Origin: AC-32 sp036265535
GTDB taxonomy: Bacteria; Actinomycetota; Thermoleophilia; Gaiellales; Gaiellaceae
Assembly (NCBI GenBank): GCA_036265535.1
Contig: DATAOV010000102.1
Location: forward strand, 1 to 15,084
Reading direction: 5' to 3'
DNA length: 15,084 nt
Part shown: positions 7,872 through 12,908 of the stretch, piece after piece
Layout: the number at the start of each line of letters is the position of its first letter
How positions within the stretch are numbered: the stretch's first letter is position 1
Translations under genes and position numbers: made by a program
Notes under the pieces: generated by a model
Databases searched by the model: none
What the model saw: only the letters and a program-made list of their open reading frames with translations
What the model was told of the DNA's origin: nothing

Positions 7872-7883
7872 AACGCTACCGTT
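7872..7883. promoter_or_regulatory. Divergent, overlapping -10 boxes for queA and the coiled-coil gene
   Basis: The 27-base gap between the two divergent start codons contains the imperfect palindrome AACGCTACCGTT (five of six base pairs symmetric, centred on TA at 7877-7878). Read on the plus strand it gives TACCGT (7877-7882), eight bases before the ATG at 7891. Read on the minus strand it gives TAGCGT (7878-7873), nine bases before the ATG at 7863. Both fit the TAnnnT form of actinobacterial -10 elements that produce leaderless mRNA. Neither start has a Shine-Dalgarno. The assignment is from sequence form only. Confidence 0.6.
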
Positions 7884-7890
7884 GGCGCCC

Positions 7891-8337
7891 ATGACGGACG
7901 ACGCGATCGACAGGGCGCGAGAGCGCCTTCGGGAGGCGGCCGAGGGACGGCCCGACGCCGCAGCGGTCGACGCCGCACTCGAGCGGGCGCGGGCCCAGGT
8001 CGAGGAGCTGGCGCAGACGGCGGCGAGCCTCGAGGCGACGATTCCCGCCAAGGTCGAAGGGGCCGTCGAGGACGGCCTCCGCGCGCAGGTACAGCCGGTC
8101 GGCCGCAACCTCGCCGAGATCCGGGGCCTGATGAACCAGGTGATCCGCCGGCTCGAGCGCGTGGAGGGCGACCTGCTCTCGGAGCGGCACGCCCGCATCG
8201 ACGACCTCGCCCTACAGGTCGACCTGATCACCTCCGGCTGGAAGTCGGTCAACGACCGCCTCGCGAGCCTCGAGCACACGCTCCAGTCCGGCGAGGGCGC
8301 GATCGTCTTCCGCTTCGAAGAGCGCCGCACCGGCTGA
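7891..8337 (+). CDS. Hypothetical coiled-coil protein, divergent from queA
   Basis: This 148-residue protein is soluble, strongly charged and mostly helical, with no signal peptide or membrane segment. I do not recognise the family. Residues about 1-50 carry Ala/Glu/Arg repeats (DAALERARAQVEELAQTAAS). Residues about 70-130 form long heptad-like stretches (LAEIRGLMNQVIRRLERVE, then LALQVDLITSGW and VNDRLASLEHTL). The C terminus is GAIVFRFEERR. The pattern suggests an oligomeric coiled coil, perhaps a structural or scaffolding protein. The ATG at 7891 is chosen because it directly follows a TACCGT -10-like box and because the longer reading from 7789 would run through the start of queA on the other strand. 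It is transcribed away from queA and ends 23 bases before the convergent membrane-protein gene, with hairpins at its 3' end. Confidence 0.75.
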   Translation: MTDDAIDRARERLREAAEGRPDAAAVDAALERARAQVEELAQTAASLEATIPAKVEGAVEDGLRAQVQPVGRNLAEIRGLMNQVIRRLERVEGDLLSERHARIDDLALQVDLITSGWKSVNDRLASLEHTLQSGEGAIVFRFEERRTG

Positions 8338-8356
8338 GGCGCCGCTCGACGGCGCC
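8338..8356. terminator. Convergent intergenic hairpin, probable bidirectional terminator
   Basis: GGCGCCG (8338-8344) and CGGCGCC (8350-8356) form a perfect seven-base stem with a five-base CTCGA loop. It starts directly after the stop of the plus-strand coiled-coil gene and ends four bases before the stop of the convergent minus-strand gene. There is no U-tract on either side, as is common in GC-rich actinobacteria. Confidence 0.5.
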
Positions 8357-8360
8357 GCTA

Positions 8361-9311
8361 TCAGGACGGACGGGCTCTGCCCGTTCGTCCGTCAGCGTCG
8401 CCGCCCGGGAGCGACTGCCCGTCGCGCTCGCGCTGTGAGCGCTCCAACGCGAGCTCGACGGCGAGCCCGACCAGGCCCAGGGCAACTGCGAACCAGAGCG
8501 TCGCGAGCCTGATCAGCACCGTCGCAGCCACCGCCGCGGCCCTCGACGCGTCGCTCAGCACCTGGATCAGACCCGTCATGCTCGTCTCGGCGACCCCCAG
8601 GCCTCCTGGCAGGAACGAGAGCGCACCCGCGAGGCTGCCGAGCGAGAAGACGACGACCGTGTCGCCGAGCGAGAGGTCGAGGCGGAGGCCGCGGACGCAG
8701 ACGTAGGCGGCGAGGCACTCGAAGAACCAGGACGCGGCCGACAGCGCGGTCATCCCGAGTAGGAGCGGTGTCCCCAGCAGGGCACGTGCGGCGCCGGGCG
8801 CTTCCCCGAGCCCGGCGAATCGCTCCAGCAGCGGACTGCGCACGACGAGGACGGTCGCGACCACGCCGGCAACGGCGAGTGCGATCAGCGGCCAACGCTT
8901 CGTGCCGGCCCCCGCGACGAGCGCGAGTACCACCACGCCCGTGGCGTCCGTGACGCGCTCCGCGAGCACGATCGGCACCGAGCGTCGAACCGGCACGTCG
9001 AAGCCGCGCTTCAGCAGAACGCACTTGAGCACCTCCCCGAGCTTTGCGGGCGTGATCGTCCCCGACAGGCCGGCCACGAAGATCGCGAGGCTGCGGCCGG
9101 CGGGCACCGCGATCGACAGGCGCACGAGGTAGCGCTGCCACCGCCAGAAGCGCAGCAGGTAGTTCAGGGCCGTCAGCGCGAGGGCGAGCGGGAAGAGCTC
9201 CCAGCGGAAGCTCTCGAGCTCGTCGCCGAGGCGCCCGAAGTCGGCGTAGAGCCCGAGCCCAACGCCCACGGCCACCGCGAGGGCGGCGACGAGAAGAAGC
9301 CCGCGTTTCAG
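8361..9311 (-). CDS. LPG-synthase-TM / UPF0104-type integral membrane protein (flippase-like fold)
   Basis: This protein of about 316 residues has roughly eight membrane segments and belongs to the lysylphosphatidylglycerol-synthase transmembrane family (PF03706 type). Signatures are GTITPAKLGEVLK (about 84-96), ERVTDATG (about 118-125) and FLPGGLGVAETSMTGLI (about 233-249). Members carry lipid-linked substrates or flip lipids in several pathways; the substrate here is unknown. The start is a problem: no ATG, GTG or TTG precedes the first membrane helix without running far into ubiA. The best candidate is CTG at 9311, overlapping the UbiA stop as CTGA in the manner of an ATGA junction. Later GTG codons near residue 13 would cut the first helix. 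The neighbour is a decaprenyl-phosphate phosphoribosyltransferase homologue, so a lipid-linked glycan role is a reasonable guess. The 588-residue open reading through UbiA is a frame shadow. Confidence 0.85.
   Translation of the reverse strand: MKRGLLLVAALAVAVGVGLGLYADFGRLGDELESFRWELFPLALALTALNYLLRFWRWQRYLVRLSIAVPAGRSLAIFVAGLSGTITPAKLGEVLKCVLLKRGFDVPVRRSVPIVLAERVTDATGVVVLALVAGAGTKRWPLIALAVAGVVATVLVVRSPLLERFAGLGEAPGAARALLGTPLLLGMTALSAASWFFECLAAYVCVRGLRLDLSLGDTVVVFSLGSLAGALSFLPGGLGVAETSMTGLIQVLSDASRAAAVAATVLIRLATLWFAVALGLVGLAVELALERSQRERDGQSLPGGDADGRTGRARPS
8364..8390 (+). terminator. Strong hairpin inside the 3' end of the convergent gene, likely plus-strand terminator
   Basis: GGACGGACGGGC (8364-8375) and GCCCGTTCGTCC (8379-8390) pair over 12 positions with a TCT loop. 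The one non-Watson-Crick position is G-T on the plus strand, so it forms a G-U pair in plus-strand RNA but an A-C mismatch in minus-strand RNA. The hairpin therefore favours the transcript of the coiled-coil gene, although it lies within the last ten codons of the opposing membrane-protein gene. No U-tract follows. Confidence 0.45.
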
Positions 9312-10210
9312 GTCAGGACGAGAATCGCGGCCGCGCTCACGATCCAGCCCGCCACCGCGAGGATGATCGGGACGTCGGTCAGGAGCACCTGCTCCGGCTC
9401 CTCGCCCACGTCGTCGCGGTGCACGAGCAGCAGGTAGCGGAAGACCCCGAAGATCACGAAGGGCACTGTCGCGAGCAGCGCCTTCGAGTCGCGGGCGGTG
9501 AGCGTGTACACGGAGTAGGCGAGCACGGTCGAGGAGGCGACTATCGCCACGAGCTGGTCGACGAGCTCGAGCGAGTAGCCCTCCAGCACGGGCCGCCCCG
9601 GTGCCCGCCTGGCCCCGACGAGCACGAGCTCCCCGCGACGCTTCGCAAGCGCGAGGAAGAGCGCGAGCAGCGCCGTGCAGAGCAGTAGCCACGGCGAGAT
9701 GCGGACGTCGACCGCGGCCGCGCCCGCCGCGGCCCGGATCACGAAGAGCGCGCCGATCGCGAGCACGTCGAGCAGGACGATGTGCTTGAGCGCGAGCGTG
9801 TACCCGGCCTGCAGCGCTGCGAAGGCCAGGAGGAACGCGACCGAGACGGGCCCGAGCGCCGCGACCAGCGCGAGCGCAAGCGCGGCCAGCCCGGCTGCGA
9901 GCACCAGCGCCGCCCGCGGCGACAGCTCGCCGCGCGCGATCGGCCGGGCCCGCTTGACCGGGTGCAGCCGGTCGTCCTCGCGGTCGCGTACGTCGTTGAC
10001 GAGGTACGCCGCGCTCGAGATCGCGCAGTAGGCGGCGAAGGCGGCCAGCGCCTCGAGCCAGCGCGAGGCGTCCCCGAGCTTCGCCGCGAACACGAGGCCC
10101 GCGAACACGAGCAGGTTCTTCGACCACTGCCGCGGCCGCATCGCCACGAGCGCGGCTCGGACTGGCGAGCGGCGCTGGGGCAGCTCGACGATCTCGGGAG
10201 CGGCGGCCAT
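9308..10210 (-). CDS. UbiA-family prenyltransferase, decaprenyl-phosphate phosphoribosyltransferase-like
   Basis: This 300-residue membrane protein has about nine hydrophobic helices. It resembles the mycobacterial Rv3806c branch of the UbiA superfamily, which moves phosphoribose from PRPP to decaprenyl phosphate, the first step toward the arabinose donor for cell-wall arabinan. Evidence is MRPRQWSKNLLVFAGLVFA near the N terminus (about 24-42), the metal-binding NDxxDxxxD (Asn72, Asp73, Asp76, Asp80) followed by HPVKRARPIA, then YTLALKHIVLLD (about 137-148) and the LAKRRGEL segment (about 188-195). True quinone-type UbiA proteins lack the HPxKRxRPIA context. The ATG at 10210 is 16 bases after the kinase stop. 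The gene lies between a two-component system and a flippase-like gene, fitting lipid-linked sugar metabolism under envelope control (inference). Activity cannot be proven from sequence. Confidence 0.88.
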   Translation of the reverse strand: MAAAPEIVELPQRRSPVRAALVAMRPRQWSKNLLVFAGLVFAAKLGDASRWLEALAAFAAYCAISSAAYLVNDVRDREDDRLHPVKRARPIARGELSPRAALVLAAGLAALALALVAALGPVSVAFLLAFAALQAGYTLALKHIVLLDVLAIGALFVIRAAAGAAAVDVRISPWLLLCTALLALFLALAKRRGELVLVGARRAPGRPVLEGYSLELVDQLVAIVASSTVLAYSVYTLTARDSKALLATVPFVIFGVFRYLLLVHRDDVGEEPEQVLLTDVPIILAVAGWIVSAAAILVLT

Positions 10211-10226
10211 CGAGCCGGGATTCTGA

Positions 10227-11612
10227 CTATTCGGCTTGCGAGGGGAGGACGAGCTCGAAGCGGCTCCCCCGCTCCGGCGAGCTCTTCAGCCGAATCTTGC
10301 CGCCCAGGGCCGTCGCCAGCTCGCGGGCGATAGCCAGGCCCAGGCCGGTGCCGCCGCCGTCGCGGGACCAGAAGGGGCGGAAGATCCGCTCCTGCTCCCC
10401 GGGCGGGACACCGGGGCCGGTGTCGTCCACGGCCACGCAGACCGTGCCGTCCGACGCGTTCAGCTCGAGCTCGATCCGGCCGCCGTCGGGCGTCCAGCGG
10501 AAGGCGTTCGAGAGCAGGTTCGAGATGATTTGGAGGACGCGGTCGCCGTCCGTGACGATCACCGGCTTCGCGTCGACCGTCCGCCGGTAGTCGATTCCGC
10601 GCCGCCGCGCCTCCTCGCCGAACGCGGCGTACGCGCGATCAACCAGACGCTCCATGTCCACTTCTTCCTGCAAGACGGTGAAGCGCCGCGCGTCGAGCTT
10701 CGCGAGGTCGAGCACGTCGCCGACGAGCCGCTCGAGCCGTGCAGCCTCGGCCGCGATCACGGTCAGAGAGGCCACGCGCAGCTCCTCGTCGGTGACCACG
10801 CCCTCGCGCAGGGCCTCGACGTGGCCGCGAATCGCGGTCAGCGGCGTCCGGAGCTCGTGCGAGACCGACATGAGGAAGTTGCGCTCGAGCTCCTCCGCCT
10901 CGGAGAGGCGTGCCGCCATTTCCCGGAAGCTGTCGGCGAGCACGCCTATCTCGCCGCCGCCCGGAACCTCCGGGACGGCCACGTCGTAACGCCCGCGGGC
11001 AACCTCGTCGGCCGCACGGGAGAGCTGCAGCACGGGGGTGGTGATCCGGCGCGACAGGTACCAGGCGAACGCCGCCGCGACGGCGATCCCGCCCGCGAAG
11101 GCGATCAGGAGCCGTTCGACCAGGGCCAGCCAACGCTGGTCGAGCACCGTCTTCGGCTTTGCCACCACGATCACGCCGAAGGCCTTGCGGCCCACTCGCA
11201 TCGGACGGGCGGCCGCCAGCAGCGTCTGGTCGCCTCCCGGCGGGCGAAACTCGACGAAGACGCGACCGCGCTGGCGAACGACACGCGGGTTGACGACCCC
11301 CTTCGGGAGCGTCCGGAAGGTGGGCTGCCGACGCAGCTGCCCGGGGAAGATGTCGAGGCCGGAGTAGTAGATGCGGTCGCCGGTCGCCAGCTCGAGCTTC
11401 TTCGCCGAGAGCAGCTTCAGCCCCGCCTGCCGCGCGTATAGCTGGGTGAGTCCCGTGGCCTCTCTGGCGAGCTCGCTGTACGCCTGCTGCCGCGCCCGGT
11501 CCTCCGCATAGCTGCGGAAGAGGCGGAGGGCGATCACCGCCGAGACGAGACCTGAGACGACGACGCCGAGGAGAAAGAGCGCTGGAAGCTGGAAGCGGAG
11601 CGACCGCAGCAT
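10227..11612 (-). CDS. Two-component sensor histidine kinase (HAMP-HisKA-HATPase_c)
   Basis: This 461-residue membrane kinase has TM1 at about 10-32, an exported sensor region of about 130 residues (35-165), TM2 at about 167-186, and a HAMP linker (about 187-240, starting SRRITTPVLQLSRA). The dimerisation/phosphoacceptor helix carries SVSHELRTPL with His252. The ATP-binding domain has the N box NLLSNAFRWTPDGG (365-378), the G1 box DDTGPG (396-401) and the G2 box GTGLGLAIA (421-429). All catalytic motifs are intact. The sensor region is uncharacterised; segments such as ARPMRVGRKAFGVIVVAKP suggest a Cache/PAS-like beta fold (inference). The ATG at 11612 is 15 bases after the regulator stop. 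It should phosphorylate the adjacent OmpR-type regulator. The signal is unknown, though a secreted protein begins the same operon. Confidence 0.95.
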   Translation of the reverse strand: MLRSLRFQLPALFLLGVVVSGLVSAVIALRLFRSYAEDRARQQAYSELAREATGLTQLYARQAGLKLLSAKKLELATGDRIYYSGLDIFPGQLRRQPTFRTLPKGVVNPRVVRQRGRVFVEFRPPGGDQTLLAAARPMRVGRKAFGVIVVAKPKTVLDQRWLALVERLLIAFAGGIAVAAAFAWYLSRRITTPVLQLSRAADEVARGRYDVAVPEVPGGGEIGVLADSFREMAARLSEAEELERNFLMSVSHELRTPLTAIRGHVEALREGVVTDEELRVASLTVIAAEAARLERLVGDVLDLAKLDARRFTVLQEEVDMERLVDRAYAAFGEEARRRGIDYRRTVDAKPVIVTDGDRVLQIISNLLSNAFRWTPDGGRIELELNASDGTVCVAVDDTGPGVPPGEQERIFRPFWSRDGGGTGLGLAIARELATALGGKIRLKSSPERGSRFELVLPSQAE

Positions 11613-11627
11613 GGCCGCGTCCCGTTC

Positions 11628-12332
11628 TTACGCGTTCACCGCGTCCCGCGAGGGAGCGACCTTGTAGCCGACCCCCCACACGGTGACGATGGGCGAGGCG
11701 TCGCCCAACTTGCGGCGCAGCTGACGGACGTGGACGTCCACCGTCCTCGTGTCGCCTGCGAAGGTGTAGCCCCAGACTCGCTCGAGCAGCTGGTCGCGCG
11801 TGAGCACGAGACCGCGGTGGTCGAGCAGCTCCCAGAGGAGGTCGAACTCCTTCGGCGCCAGCTGGATCTCGTTGCCCGCGACCCGGACCTCACGACGGCC
11901 GGCGTCGATCTCCAGGTCGCCGTGTTTGAGCTGCTTCGTCTCGAGGTCGCGACGCTCGGGCACCGATCGCCGGAGAATCGACTTCACCCGCGCCACGAGC
12001 TCCCGCGGGTTGAAAGGCTTCGTCAGGTAGTCGTCGGCGCCGACTTCGAGCCCGATGATCTTGTCGACGTCTTCGTCGCGGGCGGTGAGCATCAGGATGG
12101 GGATCTCTGATTTCTGCCGGATCTTCCGGCAGACCTCGATTCCGTCGAGGTCGGGAAGCATCAGGTCGAGCACGATCAGGTCCGGCTGCTCGGACTCCGC
12201 CTGCGTGAGCGCCTCCTGGCCCGAGCCCACGGTGTTGACGAGATACCCCGCGTTCGTCAGGTACAGCGAGACGAACGAGGCGATGGACGCCTCGTCTTCG
12301 ACCACCAACACCTTCTGGACCTGAGCGGACAT
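11628..12332 (-). CDS. OmpR/PhoB-type response regulator
   Basis: This 234-residue regulator has a receiver domain with the acidic pair Glu12/Asp13, phosphoacceptor Asp56 (LIVLDLMLPD), switch Thr83 (MLTAR) and Lys105 (TKPFNPREL). A winged-helix DNA-binding domain follows, about 135-225, with LAPKEFDLLWELLDH and the recognition region DTRTVDVHVRQLRRKLG, ending in VTVWGVGYKVAP. All key residues are present, so it should work as a phosphorylation-controlled transcription factor. The ATG at 12332 has GAGGG immediately upstream, unusually close. The gene starts 25 bases after the stop of the secreted-protein gene, with a hairpin straddling that gap. The cognate kinase follows 15 bases downstream. 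A palindromic candidate operator in front of the operon (12884-12896) might be an autoregulatory site, but many OmpR-type proteins prefer direct repeats. Confidence 0.97.
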   Translation of the reverse strand: MSAQVQKVLVVEDEASIASFVSLYLTNAGYLVNTVGSGQEALTQAESEQPDLIVLDLMLPDLDGIEVCRKIRQKSEIPILMLTARDEDVDKIIGLEVGADDYLTKPFNPRELVARVKSILRRSVPERRDLETKQLKHGDLEIDAGRREVRVAGNEIQLAPKEFDLLWELLDHRGLVLTRDQLLERVWGYTFAGDTRTVDVHVRQLRRKLGDASPIVTVWGVGYKVAPSRDAVNA

Positions 12333-12343
12333 ACCCTCAGGAT

Positions 12344-12369
12344 GCCAGAGGCGGCCGTCAGCCTCCGGC
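12344..12369 (-). other. Intercistronic mRNA hairpin enclosing the stop codon of the secreted-protein gene
   Basis: In minus-strand RNA, GCCGGAGGC and GCCUCUGGC pair over nine positions (one G-U) around the eight-base loop UGACGGCC, which begins with the UGA stop of the 165-residue gene. On the plus strand the wobble becomes an A-C mismatch, so the structure favours the operon's own mRNA. It ends 11 bases before the regulator's ATG. It could be a partial terminator, a processing or stability element, or chance in GC-rich DNA. Confidence 0.45.
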
Positions 12370-12855
12370 CGGCGGCGGTCCGAGCGTGAGAAGTGTCGGG
12401 AAGTCCGGCAGCGACTCGTACGGCGCTGCGTCCACCGACATGACCCCGTCCGGCAAGCCGTTGTCCCCGGTTCCGTCGACCGTGACCGAGCCTCGGCCGA
12501 CCGCAGAGATCCAGATCCCGCTGCCGCGGACGTTGACGTTGAATCGGCCGTTCATCACCCGGAAGCCGACGTTCTTCCCCTGGCAGACGGAGACCCCGAA
12601 CGAGGGGTGGCGCAGCTTCGGCTTGCAGCCGGTCAGCAGCGGATTGTTGGCGTCGAACGGCTTGAAGTCCTTGACCTGCACCTTGCCGTTCGTCACGCGT
12701 CCGATGACAGTGCCCTTCAGCTTGAGGACGATCGAGCCGTGCCCGCGCTTGACCGACAGCGTGCCGTCGCTCGGAGGATCGGCCGACAGCGCCACGGGTA
12801 CCGTGATCGCGGCCAACAGCAACAGCAACACTGCGAGGAGAAACGTCCGCCCCAT
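12358..12855 (-). CDS. Hypothetical secreted beta-rich protein, first gene of the two-component operon
   Basis: This 165-residue protein has a clear Sec signal peptide (MGRTFLLAVLLLLLAAITVPVALSA, cleavage likely after residue 25). The mature part is small and rich in Gly, Val and alternating hydrophobic residues (GTLSVKRGHGSIVLKLKG, GRFNVNVRGSGIWISAVG, GSVTVDG), suggesting beta strands. Cys77 and Cys91 may form a disulfide. The last 25 residues are Pro-rich. I do not recognise the family. The ATG at 12855 is preferred over the longer reading from 12945 because the signal peptide begins there, a TACTGT box lies six bases upstream, and the longer form would overlap the divergent gene. It is followed after 25 bases by the response regulator, so it may relate to signal sensing by the kinase or be a target of the pathway (inference). 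Confidence 0.78.
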   Translation of the reverse strand: MGRTFLLAVLLLLLAAITVPVALSADPPSDGTLSVKRGHGSIVLKLKGTVIGRVTNGKVQVKDFKPFDANNPLLTGCKPKLRHPSFGVSVCQGKNVGFRVMNGRFNVNVRGSGIWISAVGRGSVTVDGTGDNGLPDGVMSVDAAPYESLPDFPTLLTLGPPPAGG

Positions 12856-12861
12856 GCATCG

Positions 12862-12867
12862 ACAGTA
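12862..12867 (-). promoter_or_regulatory. Candidate -10 box (TACTGT) for a leaderless two-component operon mRNA
   Basis: TACTGT on the minus strand fits the TAnnnT actinobacterial -10 form. Its last base is seven positions before the A of the ATG at 12855, the spacing expected if transcription starts exactly at the start codon. No Shine-Dalgarno is present, and no convincing -35 box is visible. Confidence 0.45.
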
Positions 12868-12883
12868 TCGGCGCGCCAGGTGT

Positions 12884-12896
12884 GTTGACCGTGAAC
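12884..12896. promoter_or_regulatory. Candidate operator palindrome between divergent secreted-protein genes
   Basis: GTTGACCGTGAAC has five of six symmetric base pairs and lies about 28 bases upstream of the minus-strand gene start and 12 bases before the plus-strand gene start at 12909. Its place at the divergent promoter makes it a candidate binding site. The binding protein is unknown, and one such site could arise by chance. I see no convincing -35/-10 pair for the plus-strand gene itself. Confidence 0.3.
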
Positions 12897-12908
12897 TGGT
12901 TGTAAGAA

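Noticed and set aside
7864..7890. PreQ1 riboswitch in front of queA
   Set aside because: Only 27 bases separate the divergent start codons, too short for the aptamer, and the -10-like box lies next to the ATG.
6923..7978. N-terminal extension of tgt to 727 residues
   Set aside because: The added part is an off-frame reading of queA. The ATG at 6922 with ATGA overlap gives the normal TGT length.
8361..10127. A 588-residue fusion reading joining extra N-terminal sequence to the flippase-like protein
   Set aside because: The first 272 codons lie in another frame of the ubiA-like gene and have shadow-type composition. Family homology starts at the CTG near 9311.
10211..10238. Possible hairpin at the kinase-ubiA junction (CGAGCCG with CGGCTTG)
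   Set aside because: The extra pair is a wobble only on the plus strand, which is not the transcribed one here. The minus-strand RNA keeps just five continuous pairs with a long loop.
10236..11441. A 401-codon plus-strand frame opposite the histidine kinase
   Set aside because: Antisense shadow of a kinase with all its motifs intact.
11616..11634. CGCGT/ACGCG inverted repeat between regulator and kinase
   Set aside because: Only five base pairs with a nine-base loop, expected by chance in this GC content.
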